DNA of 64,000 nt from Nonomuraea turcica. Its GTDB lineage: Bacteria; Actinomycetota; Actinomycetes; Streptosporangiales; Streptosporangiaceae. Under the pieces are notes generated by a model that searched no databases, was not told where the DNA came from, and saw only the letters and a program-made list of their open reading frames with translations. Location of the stretch: the NCBI RefSeq assembly GCF_030718205.1, contig NZ_JAUZQF010000024.1, positions 1 through 64,000 on the forward strand, read 5' to 3'. How positions within the stretch are numbered: the stretch's first letter is position 1; every line of letters begins with the position of its first letter. Shown here piece by piece: positions 26,304 through 33,174 of this stretch. The translations under genes were made by a program, and so were the position numbers.

Positions 26304-26696
26304 TTAGTTGCGGTACTTGCAGTTGATGTGTGCGGATCCCCTGATGCCGGTCCACTTGCATGTGCTGTACGCAGGGCTGAGCCGTGGATGCGTCATCGTG
26401 GTATGCCCAGTTGAACCCCTCGAGCTATATGACGCGTTCGTGAGGTTCGAGTCGGAATATAGGTACACGGTCGTCCATGTTCCGGACTCGACAGTGCCTC
26501 CCGTGATCGATAGGTAGGAAGCACTACCACATTCCCTGCCCTGGCCGATGTCGCGGTTGCAGTACGTGATGAGAGCGGCGTGCGCGGTCCCGGTCGTACC
26601 GGCGAATGCCGGAAGCGATAGGAGGAGGGTCAGAATGAGGTGCAGAGGCCTCTTGCGGATGGGCATGGCCTGATTCCTTGTCTCGGAGGCCTTCAT
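26304..26696 (-). CDS. Small exported protein E (130 aa or 120 aa)
   Basis: After a short basic segment the signal peptide core is LHLILTLLLSLPAFAGTTGT, cleaved about after AHA. The mature part of about 89 residues has four Cys (ITYCNRD, RECGS, STCKWTG, HINCKYRN). The C-terminal pattern HPR...CKW...NC is shared with the protein at 27300-27671, so they are distant paralogues. The first ATG overlaps the stop of the upstream gene (ATGA), implying translational coupling; a second ATG 30 bp in is also possible. It is last in a three-gene operon. Confidence 0.75.
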   Translation of the reverse strand: MKASETRNQAMPIRKRPLHLILTLLLSLPAFAGTTGTAHAALITYCNRDIGQGRECGSASYLSITGGTVESGTWTTVYLYSDSNLTNASYSSRGSTGHTTMTHPRLSPAYSTCKWTGIRGSAHINCKYRN

Positions 26697-27271
26697 CGCA
26701 CCGGGGTGGGGGCCAGGTCGGAGAGTGTGAAGGTCCCGCTCGTGCCGGTAACGCTTCGAGGCGCGTTCGGCTCCGCAGCGGGATCGGACAGCACCAGGTT
26801 GGGTGACACCACGGTGTACCCGTCGCCCAGTCGAGAGGCGGGCACGCCATCCGGCAGGAGATAGGCCTCACTTGCGCCGGGTGGGCCGGCCACCTGTAGG
26901 CCTACGCCCTTCTTGGTGAAATCGGACGGCGGCGCGCACGAAGCGCCGGCGACAAAGTCGGCCTCCGTGTCACCGATGACCGTGATCAGGCAGAGCTCAC
27001 CGTTGGCATCGGTCCCGGACCAGTACGTGCCGGCGCCGGAGGAACCAAGTCGCCGAGTCGTGGCCGGGGCGACCAGTTCACCGACCTCGGTCCCGGAGGA
27101 GATGAACTCGGGCAGGTGGTCCGCCGGAGTCTGCCTCTCGGACATCAGCGACATGTGCTCGGCCGCGCCCTTCGACGTCGCGGTGTCGGCCTGCGCCGTA
27201 GCGAGCAGGGAAAGGCCGATCGTAGTGGCCGCGACACCAGCGGCAGCCGCCAGGATCAACGATTTTCTCAT
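26693..27271 (-). CDS. Exported protein F (192 aa)
   Basis: The signal peptide MRKSLILAAAAGVAATTIGL ends near AQA. The mature protein of about 160 residues has two Cys (NGELCLITVIGD, GASCAPPSD), a Gly-rich C-terminal half and a terminal segment GTSGTFTLSDLAPTP. Similar uncharacterised exported proteins are common in actinomycetes; no function is known. The start MRKS was chosen because the signal peptide begins there. It lies 28 bp after the upstream exported-protein gene and overlaps the downstream one by ATGA, so all three form one operon. Confidence 0.78.
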   Translation of the reverse strand: MRKSLILAAAAGVAATTIGLSLLATAQADTATSKGAAEHMSLMSERQTPADHLPEFISSGTEVGELVAPATTRRLGSSGAGTYWSGTDANGELCLITVIGDTEADFVAGASCAPPSDFTKKGVGLQVAGPPGASEAYLLPDGVPASRLGDGYTVVSPNLVLSDPAAEPNAPRSVTGTSGTFTLSDLAPTPVR

Positions 27272-27299
27272 GACGAAATCCTCTCTACTGCTGTCGCGA

Positions 27300-27671
27300 C
27301 TATGAAGCAATGCGTGATTGGCAGTTCAGGGGCCTGCTGCCGGTCGAGCCCGCGAGAACCCATTTGCAGCCGCTGCGGCCATAGTCGTAGCGCGGGTGAC
27401 TGAGAACGACGATTCCGCTCGCGCTGTTGGAGGTGGCGTACAAGCCACCGTCCGCACCGTTGTAGGTGTTCGCATACAGACGGGCGACGCCGCGGTCGAG
27501 GCTGGTTCGGCCGCCGCTCCTGGGGCCCATCGCCGCGTGGAGGTAGAGGGTGCCGGCCCTGGCCGAACTATTCTTGTATGTCGTGTAGTAATCGGCGTAC
27601 GCCGCACCGGGAGTCACGACTATCGTCGCACCGGCGGCCACAACCACCATGAGACTGGATTTGAGTTTCAT
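27300..27671 (-). CDS. Small exported protein G (123 aa)
   Basis: The signal peptide MKLKSSLMVVVAAGATIVVT ends near AYA. The mature part of about 97 residues is Tyr/Gly/Ser-rich with a C-terminal HPRYDYGRSGCKWVL and LNCQSR. This resembles the end of protein E and gives one likely disulfide. AAAGGAAC precedes the ATG. It is the first gene of the operon G-F-E, reading away from a divergent promoter region with SARP-like repeats and a minus-strand -10-like CATAAT (27724-27719). Confidence 0.78.
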   Translation of the reverse strand: MKLKSSLMVVVAAGATIVVTPGAAYADYYTTYKNSSARAGTLYLHAAMGPRSGGRTSLDRGVARLYANTYNGADGGLYATSNSASGIVVLSHPRYDYGRSGCKWVLAGSTGSRPLNCQSRIAS

Positions 27672-27718
27672 CAGTTCCTTTCGAACGGTGGGTGGAAAAT
27701 GAGCTCTGCCGCGTCCTG

Positions 27719-27776
27719 ATTATGAATCTGACTGGAATACTGGCGGAACATTTCTGGTACATGATCTGAGTATTCC
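27719..27776. promoter_or_regulatory. Divergent promoter region with SARP-like heptamer triplet, site C
   Basis: On the plus strand TGGAATA (27733-27739), CGGAACA (27744-27750) and TGGTACA (27755-27761) repeat every 11 bp. This matches the direct heptamer pattern bound by SARP proteins. The minus strand has CATAAT (27724-27719) as a -10 for the operon G-F-E. A second inverted copy of the core, AGTATTCC, lies at 27769-27776. The region separates operon G-F-E from exported protein H. Confidence 0.6.
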
Positions 27777-27837
27777 GGCCGTGTACCGCCGGGTGCTTAG
27801 ATCTCCCGCAGGAACCTCGACAAAGTGGAGTCAAATG

Positions 27838-28098
27838 ATGATGGTCATCCGTCGGCCCGGTTTGCGCCGCACCGGAGTGATCGCTCTCGCGGCCGCAACG
27901 GCGGCGATCGGTGCGGTCACCTTGGCCGGCCCGGCGCACGCGGACTTTTTCGTCGGAATGTTCAAGACGAAGGCCGCCTGTGAACGGGAGCGACCCAAGT
28001 ACAAGTCGTCGTGGACTACGCCGAGGCCGTGCTACTACTACACGGCCAATCCTCCGGCTTCCGGGTCCTGGGGATTCTCTGTGGACGAGCGGTACTGA
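27838..28098 (+). CDS. Small exported protein H (86 aa)
   Basis: This is the smallest of the exported proteins. The signal peptide RRTGVIALAAATAAIGAVTL ends near AHA, leaving a mature peptide of about 52 residues (DFFVGMFKTKAACERERPKY ... GSWGFSVDERY) with two Cys and many aromatic residues. Three consecutive ATG codons lie at 27835-27843; the middle one is best spaced from GGAG at 27827-27830. It is divergent from operon G-F-E and lies downstream of the heptamer triplet. Confidence 0.75.
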   Translation: MMVIRRPGLRRTGVIALAAATAAIGAVTLAGPAHADFFVGMFKTKAACERERPKYKSSWTTPRPCYYYTANPPASGSWGFSVDERY

Positions 28099-28241
28099 CC
28101 CACGCTCTTCGGGCCTGGGGTCGGTAGGGGAGTAGCGACAGCGTTTGTCATGTGATGGGCCTGGACGCGCGCTGCCGAGCCACACCGACATGCGCCCGGC
28201 AACCGGTCTGGCGGACCGGACCTGTTACCTTCTCCCGTCGG

Positions 28242-28293
28242 CACTCGTCATAGGTGCGACGACCGAATACAACGGTCGTCACACCGACGAGTG
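28242..28293. promoter_or_regulatory. Long inverted repeat upstream of the VOC-SigJ operon
   Basis: The arm beginning CACTCGTC (28242) and ending ACGACCG (28265) is matched by CGGTCGT (28273) to GACGAGTG (28293). The only mismatches are a 3-nt bulge (ATA) and one base, and the loop is AATACAA. It ends 13 bp before the VOC start codon, so it could be an operator or a 5'-UTR hairpin. Confidence 0.65.
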
Positions 28294-28306
28294 AATCGAG
28301 AGCAGG

Positions 28307-28699
28307 ATGCTGACCAACCTCATGTACGTGACGATCTACGTCACCGATCAGGACCGCGCGCTGGAGTTCTACACCCAGGGACTCGGCCTGGACAAGCGGA
28401 TCGACTTCTCGGGGCCCGACGGCCGGTTCCTCACCGTCGGCGTTCCCGATAGCCCGGTGCAGATCCTCCTGTGGTCGCATGCGGCGGCCGCGGGTCAGCC
28501 GGGCGACGTGGGCCAGGCTGGCGCGCCCGGTCCGCTGATCCTCGAATCCGATGATTTGCGAAAGGACTTCGAGATCCTGCGCCGGCGCGGCGTCACCTTC
28601 GAAGAGTGGGAACCCGTGGACTATCCGTTCGGGGTCCGTATCGAGGCGGTGGACCCGGACGGTAACCGGGTCTCGCTCCGTCAGCAGCGAAAGCCGTGA
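28307..28699 (+). CDS. VOC (glyoxalase-fold) family protein
   Basis: This 130-residue protein has the paired beta-alpha-beta-beta-beta modules of the vicinal-oxygen-chelate fold: VTIYVTDQDRALEFYTQGLG at the start, GPLILESDDLRKDFEILRRR in the second module and VDPDGNRVSL at the end. Metal ligands are not complete enough to assign glyoxalase I or dioxygenase activity. It starts behind GAGAGCAGG. The following sigma-factor gene begins at its stop codon (GTGA), so the two are translationally coupled. Confidence 0.85.
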   Translation: MLTNLMYVTIYVTDQDRALEFYTQGLGLDKRIDFSGPDGRFLTVGVPDSPVQILLWSHAAAAGQPGDVGQAGAPGPLILESDDLRKDFEILRRRGVTFEEWEPVDYPFGVRIEAVDPDGNRVSLRQQRKP

Positions 28700-29571
28700 C
28701 CACCCACCCGTCCGGCCTCGTGACCGAGGCGTTCGAAGCCCAGCGCGATCGGCTGCGCGCCCTCGCGTACCGCGTGCTGGGCTCGCACGCCGACGCCGAG
28801 GACGTAGTCCAGGAAGCCTGGATGCGCCTGGTCCGCCAGGACGAGGCGACCATCGGCAACCTGGCGGGTTGGCTGACCACGGTGGTCGGCCGAATCAGCC
28901 TGGACCTCCTGAGATCCCGTCAAGCCCACCCCGAGACCGCCTACGGGCACGAGTTTGCGGACCTCGTGGTGACGCCCGCCGACGACCCCGCGCCGGACGA
29001 GCAGGTGGCGTTGGCCGATTCGGTCGGCCTCGCCCTGCTCGTCGTGCTCGACTCGCTTACCCCGAGCGAGCGCCTGGCGTTCGTCCTGCACGACATGTTC
29101 GCGGTCCCGTTCCGCGAAATCGGTCAGATCCTGGGCAAATCCGCCGACGCCACCAAGATGATCGCCAGCCGCGCCCGCCGCAAGGTCCAAGCCACGGACC
29201 GGCCGGCGGGCCCCGGCCGCGAGCACCAAGAGGTCGTCCAGGCATTCCGCGCCGCCGCGCTCAGCGGCGACTTCGAAGCGCTCCTGCGTGTCCTCGACCC
29301 GAACGTGAAGCTGACCGTCGACACCCCGGACGGCATGGTCGTCACCCTCGGCGCCACTGAGGTCGCCGCCGGCGCCCGCATGTTCTCCGGCGAGGTCGCC
29401 CGCCAACGACCCGTGCTGGTCAACGGCATCCCCGGCCACATGTCCTGGCGCCCCGACGGAACGCCTCTCTCCGTCATCGCCTTCACGGTCACCGAAGGCC
29501 GGGTCGCCGCCATCCACATCGTCATCGACCCGGCCAAACTCGCCTCGATCCATCTGCCCGCCCCGGCCTGA
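28696..29571 (+). CDS. SigJ-like ECF sigma factor with SnoaL-like C-terminal domain
   Basis: This 291-residue ECF sigma factor (ECF41/SigJ type) has region 2 (LRALAYRVLGSHADAEDVVQ), region 4 (LTPSERLAFVLHDMFAVPFR, EIGQILGKSADATKMIASRA) and an intact C-terminal NTF2/SnoaL-like domain (about 180-285). In this group the extra domain modulates promoter recognition and no anti-sigma factor is required. The GTG start overlaps the VOC stop. Two shorter paralogues in this window lack the SnoaL-like domain, so this copy is a useful comparison. Confidence 0.9.
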   Translation: MTTHPSGLVTEAFEAQRDRLRALAYRVLGSHADAEDVVQEAWMRLVRQDEATIGNLAGWLTTVVGRISLDLLRSRQAHPETAYGHEFADLVVTPADDPAPDEQVALADSVGLALLVVLDSLTPSERLAFVLHDMFAVPFREIGQILGKSADATKMIASRARRKVQATDRPAGPGREHQEVVQAFRAAALSGDFEALLRVLDPNVKLTVDTPDGMVVTLGATEVAAGARMFSGEVARQRPVLVNGIPGHMSWRPDGTPLSVIAFTVTEGRVAAIHIVIDPAKLASIHLPAPA

Positions 29572-29692
29572 GCTGGTGTCGTCAGGGTCGGCCCGTGCAG
29601 GGTGCTACATCCTGGGCCGACCGACCGATGTTGCTTCTTGAAGAGTCAGAAGCGTCTAACAAGCAAACACGCATCACTAGCAGGCGGTACAT

Positions 29693-29708
29693 TGTTACCA
29701 TGGTAACA
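29693..29708. promoter_or_regulatory. Palindromic operator spanning a start codon
   Basis: TGTTACCATGGTAACA is a perfect 16-bp palindrome whose centre ATGG contains the start codon of the next gene. A -10-like TACATT (29688-29693) directly precedes it, which would place transcription start at or near the ATG (leaderless mRNA). A protein bound here would block both transcription and the start codon region. Confidence 0.65.
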
Positions 29709-29942
29709 GTTGAACGCACACAGACAGGCCTGCGGCTCGAGAAGAACGTGCTCAAGGTGCTTAAGGGACTGGCCGAATACCTCGACATCTCGCTCGGTGA
29801 CCTGGTCGAGGGGATCGCGCTGCACTCCTTCGATGGCAAGGCGCCATTCACGCCCGTAACCCTGGCCAAGATCGAGCAACTCAAGGCTGTGTACGGCTTG
29901 ACACTGACATCCGCCGATGCGCACCGGCTGACAGAGCGATGA
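29700..29942 (+). CDS. Small putative RHH-type regulator
   Basis: This 80-residue protein begins MVTVERTQTGLRLEKNVLKV, then LKGLAEYLDISLGDLVEGIA, a strand-helix-helix pattern like ribbon-helix-helix proteins, then a C-terminal helix ending in DAHRLTER. The ATG lies in the middle of a palindrome, so autoregulation is likely. Its stop overlaps the start of an SRPBCC gene (ATGA). The same role is usually filled by an ArsR-type regulator in SRPBCC operons, so this may be a replacement regulator. Family assignment is tentative. Confidence 0.7.
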   Translation: MVTVERTQTGLRLEKNVLKVLKGLAEYLDISLGDLVEGIALHSFDGKAPFTPVTLAKIEQLKAVYGLTLTSADAHRLTER

Positions 29943-30406
29943 GCGGCGCGCAGTACACGCTCACCGAACGGCTAGCGGTCGCGCTGCCGCCCGAGGAAGC
30001 ATTCATGCTCTTCACGCCGCGCGGCGAGGAGCAGTGGGTGGCCGGGTGGCGGCCCCGTTTCCCTGTGAAGACCAGTGACGACTCCGTCCCCGGCACGGTC
30101 TTCGAGACCGGCGCGCACGGCAAGCGGACCATCTGGGTGGTGGTCGAGCGCGAGCCTGGACGGCGCGTCTCGTACGCCAGGGTAACGCCCGGCTCCCGGG
30201 CCGGGACCGTCACCGTCGAGGTGGACGCGGACGGGCAGGGCGGCAGCACGGTACGGGTCACGTACGGCCTGACCGCACTCACGCCAGAGGGCCAGGGGCC
30301 TCTGCGCGAGTTCGCCGAGCGCTATCCGGACTTCCTGCAGTCGTGGGAGGAGGAGATCGCCCGCCATCTCGGGTCCCGGCTGCCGAACACGGCCGCTCAG
30401 TCGTAA
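29939..30406 (+). CDS. SRPBCC (START/AHSA1-like) domain protein
   Basis: This 155-residue protein has a helix-grip fold of the SRPBCC type: YTLTERLAVALPPEEAFMLF, PRGEEQWVAGWRPRFP, a long strand region (GTVFETGAHGKRTIWVVVER) and a C-terminal helix LQSWEEEIARHLGSRL. These proteins bind hydrophobic ligands; the ligand here is unknown. It is coupled to the upstream small regulator by ATGA. Confidence 0.83.
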   Translation: MSGAQYTLTERLAVALPPEEAFMLFTPRGEEQWVAGWRPRFPVKTSDDSVPGTVFETGAHGKRTIWVVVEREPGRRVSYARVTPGSRAGTVTVEVDADGQGGSTVRVTYGLTALTPEGQGPLREFAERYPDFLQSWEEEIARHLGSRLPNTAAQS

Positions 30407-30490
30407 AAGGGCGACCGACCACGGGCCAGGTGACAGGCGGCCTTGGCGACCAGCAACGGGCCGGCCAGCCGACGGAGGTCGCCGTCGGCT

Positions 30491-30740
30491 CATCCGTGGG
30501 TCTTCGGTGAGCAGTCGCCGTACCGCGCCGGTCATGGCGACGTTGAGCCGGGTGCCGACGTTGACCTTGATGATCCCGGTGCGTCCCACCGCGGCGAGCT
30601 TGGCGTCGTCAAGCCCGGAGGACCCGTGCAGCACGATCGGCACCGGGCACCACGGCCCGCAGCGCCGCCACCTGCGGCAGCTGGGCCGCGGCATCGCGAG
30701 AGGTCATCGCGTGCGATGTGCCTAGCGCCAGGGCGTGATT
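30491..30740 (-). pseudogene. Class II aldolase remnant, frameshifted
   Basis: On the minus strand one frame reads LALGTSHAMTSRDAAAQLPQ then VAALRAVVP, and the adjacent frame continues VPIVLHGSSGLDDAKLAAVG, then IIKVNVGTRLNVAMTGAVRR. Together these match the C-terminal active-site half of class II ketose-bisphosphate aldolases (GTSH, LHGSSG, KVN motifs). A frameshift near 30645 and loss of the first two thirds show that it is dead. The surrounding 30407-30912 has no other gene. Confidence 0.7.
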
Positions 30741-30912
30741 CCAGGGGATTGACACAGTTGATGAGACGCACGTCACAGCGAGCTTCCTGTCACGCATAGC
30801 CCGCGCTACCCGGTCAACCGTGTGGAGTGCCCTCGCCCTCGTCGCCGTCATCAATCAGCAGCCAGTTCGGCTAGGACCAGATCGCCCTGTTGCGACCCTA
30901 AGGAGAAGACAC

Positions 30913-32142
30913 ATGTCCCAACCTCTCCCGTTCGTGATCGATCCCACGGGTGCCGACCGGCATGCTGAATACCAGGCCCTGCGGGCTCGTGGTCCGGCCA
31001 CGCCCGTGGACATCCTCGGCCTGCGCGCCTGGGCAGTCACCGACCCTGCCCTGCTCAAGACCCTGCTCACCAGCCCTGACGTCTCCAAGAACGGCCGCGC
31101 TCACTACCCGGCCTTTCAGCAGACGATCAGAACGTGGCCGCTCGCCCTGTGGATCGAGGTGCAGAGCATGCTCACTGCATACGGCGCCGACCACCGCAGG
31201 TTACGGCGGATGGTCGCCCCCGCCTTCAGCGCACGCCGCATCGCCGAGCTGAAGCCGACCATCCAATCCCTGGTCACCGAGTTGATCGACGACCTTGCCA
31301 CGGTGCCCCCCGACCAGGTAGTGGACCTGCGCGAGCGGCTGGCCTTCCCGCTGCCCATCGCCGTGATCGGCCACCTGATGGGCGTACCGGAAGACCAGCG
31401 GGACGATTTCCGGCAGCTCGTCGACAACGTCTTCGACAGCACGCTCACGCCTGAGCAGGCCCAGGCCAACACCGCACGTCTTTTTGAGGCCACCGACCAG
31501 TTGATCGCCGCCAAGCGCGGCAACCCCGGCGACGACATGACCTCCCTCCTCATCGCGGCACGCGACGAGGAGTCGGACGGCACCGGCTTCACCGATGTCG
31601 AACTGCGCGACACGATGATTCTGATGATCAACGCCGGGTACGAAACGACCGTCAACGTCATCGACCAGGCCGCCTTCGCGCTGCTGACGTCCCCCGACCA
31701 GCTCCGCCTCGTCCGCACTGGCCAGGCCACCTGGGAAGACGTGGTGGAAGAAACCCTTCGCGCCGAGCCCGCCATCAAGTACTTGCCGCTGCGCTTCGCC
31801 GTCACCGACATCAAGCTGCCCGACGGACAGGTCATCGCTGCGGGAGACCCCATCCTCGCCGCGTATGGGGCCGCCAACCGTCACCCGGACTGGCACGGGC
31901 CGGACGCCGACACCTTCGACGTCACTCGCAAGGTGAAGGACCACCTGGCGTTCGGCTACGGCGTTCACTTCTGCCTCGGCGCTCCGCTGGCCCGCCTCGA
32001 AGTCACAGAGGCCCTGCGTCAGCTCTTCGAGCGCTTCCCCGCCATGTCACTCGCAGTACCGGCCGACGCGTTGCGGCCGGTACCCACTCTCATCAGCAAC
32101 GGTCACCAGGAACTCCCGGTGTACCTGCGCGTCGTCGAGTAG
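30913..32142 (+). CDS. Cytochrome P450
   Basis: This 409-residue soluble bacterial P450 has the heme-binding loop FGYGVHFCLGAPLAR with Cys354, the K-helix EETLRAEPAIKYLPLR and the I-helix MINAGYETTVNV, where the usual A-G-x-D/E-T pattern is kept. It hydroxylates an unknown small molecule. GGAGAAG precedes the ATG. No ferredoxin or reductase gene is adjacent, so it uses redox partners encoded elsewhere. Two cupin genes follow after 115 bp, with no terminator seen between. Confidence 0.93.
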   Translation: MSQPLPFVIDPTGADRHAEYQALRARGPATPVDILGLRAWAVTDPALLKTLLTSPDVSKNGRAHYPAFQQTIRTWPLALWIEVQSMLTAYGADHRRLRRMVAPAFSARRIAELKPTIQSLVTELIDDLATVPPDQVVDLRERLAFPLPIAVIGHLMGVPEDQRDDFRQLVDNVFDSTLTPEQAQANTARLFEATDQLIAAKRGNPGDDMTSLLIAARDEESDGTGFTDVELRDTMILMINAGYETTVNVIDQAAFALLTSPDQLRLVRTGQATWEDVVEETLRAEPAIKYLPLRFAVTDIKLPDGQVIAAGDPILAAYGAANRHPDWHGPDADTFDVTRKVKDHLAFGYGVHFCLGAPLARLEVTEALRQLFERFPAMSLAVPADALRPVPTLISNGHQELPVYLRVVE

Positions 32143-32257
32143 CACGGCCCGGCGTCGGGCGCACTGTTCAGGGAGTTGTCACAGATCGGGGCGCTGTCCG
32201 GTCCTAGCTGGTGCACGGCCGGATCCGAGCCGGCCACCGTTTCGCGAAGGAAGCCTG

Positions 32258-32689
32258 ATGAGCACCGCGCACGCTCACCACCTCGAGAACCCCGACAAGA
32301 GCGGGCCGCCGCCGAAGATCGACGTAGTCGCCACCGTGCCGGGGGCGCCGCCTGCGCCGCAGGGGGCCGAGGCGATGACGATCCTGGTCACGTTGCCACC
32401 GAACAGCCCTGGCGCGCCGCCTCACCGGCACTCCGGGCCCGCGTACGGGTACGTGATCAAGGGCGCCATCAACTTCGAGCTCGAAGGCGAACCCGTACGG
32501 GTTGTCCGGGCCGGTGAGGCGTTCTGGGAGCCTGGCGGGGACGTGATCCACTACCAGGACGGCAACCACCTCGCTGACGATGAGTCGGCGTTCGTGGTGA
32601 CGATGTTCTGCGCGCCCGGGCAGCCGATGTTGACCGTGGTCAGCCCGGAGGAATTGGAGGCTCGGCGAGACCTCCGGGTGCAGTCGTGA
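32258..32689 (+). CDS. Cupin domain protein
   Basis: This 143-residue single-domain cupin has the first metal motif as PPHRHSGPAYGYVIKG and the second as AGEAFWEPGGDVIHYQ, giving His/His/Glu-like and His ligands. Cupins range from dioxygenases to sugar isomerases and binding proteins; nothing here fixes the reaction. GCGAAGGAAGCCTG lies upstream of the ATG. The next cupin gene overlaps its stop (GTGA), so the two are cotranslated. Confidence 0.85.
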   Translation: MSTAHAHHLENPDKSGPPPKIDVVATVPGAPPAPQGAEAMTILVTLPPNSPGAPPHRHSGPAYGYVIKGAINFELEGEPVRVVRAGEAFWEPGGDVIHYQDGNHLADDESAFVVTMFCAPGQPMLTVVSPEELEARRDLRVQS

Positions 32690-33012
32690 CCAAGGTTTCG
32701 TTGACTGCGCACGTTCGCAACCTTCTCGCGCTTGCCCGTGAGGCGGGCAGTGGTCGCAGTGCCACCACTGTCCACGGTGGACACGATCGTTCGTTGCGGC
32801 AGACCGTGATGGCGTTGCGGCAGGGCGAGCACATCCACGAGCACGAGCATCCTGGTGAGGTCACGGTGCACGTACTGCACGGGCGGGTGCGGCTGGTCGC
32901 CGGGCCTGACACCTGGGACGGGCTGCCGGGTGATCTGCTGGTCATGCCCGAACGCCGCCACCGTGTGGAGGCCGTGGAGGACTGCGCGTTCCTGTTCACC
33001 ACCGCACGTTAA
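32686..33012 (+). CDS. Second cupin domain protein
   Basis: This 108-residue minimal cupin has the motif GEHIHEHEHPGEVTVHVLHG (three His and a Glu) and GDLLVMPERRHRVEAVEDCA. It matches the small RmlC-like cupins often seen next to metabolic genes. The GTG start overlaps the preceding cupin stop. A terminator hairpin follows 2 bp after the stop codon, which ends this operon. Confidence 0.85.
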   Translation: MTKVSLTAHVRNLLALAREAGSGRSATTVHGGHDRSLRQTVMALRQGEHIHEHEHPGEVTVHVLHGRVRLVAGPDTWDGLPGDLLVMPERRHRVEAVEDCAFLFTTAR

Positions 33013-33014
33013 AA

Positions 33015-33060
33015 GCAAAGAAGGCGGGAACCGGGTTCGGTTTCCCGCCTTCTGCTTTGC
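33015..33060 (+). terminator. Intrinsic terminator after the cupin genes
   Basis: AAGGCGGGAA (33021-33030) pairs with TTCCCGCCTT (33042-33051), extended by GCAAAG and CTTTGC on the outer side (33015-33020, 33055-33060) with a small bulge. The stem is long and the position is directly after the stop codon. Confidence 0.85.
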
Positions 33061-33174
33061 CCGAAGGTCATTCGACTGGCTTGCCGCCGGCGGAGACGTC
33101 CTCCAGCCAATGTCTCAGATAGGATCTGGCCGCCAAACGCATATATATCGGTAAACCCCAGCGAAGGTGGCACC

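Noticed and set aside
30913..33012. P450 and two cupins as part of a natural-product cluster
   Set aside because: No polyketide, peptide, terpene or RiPP core enzyme is present in the window, so a biosynthetic cluster is not supported.
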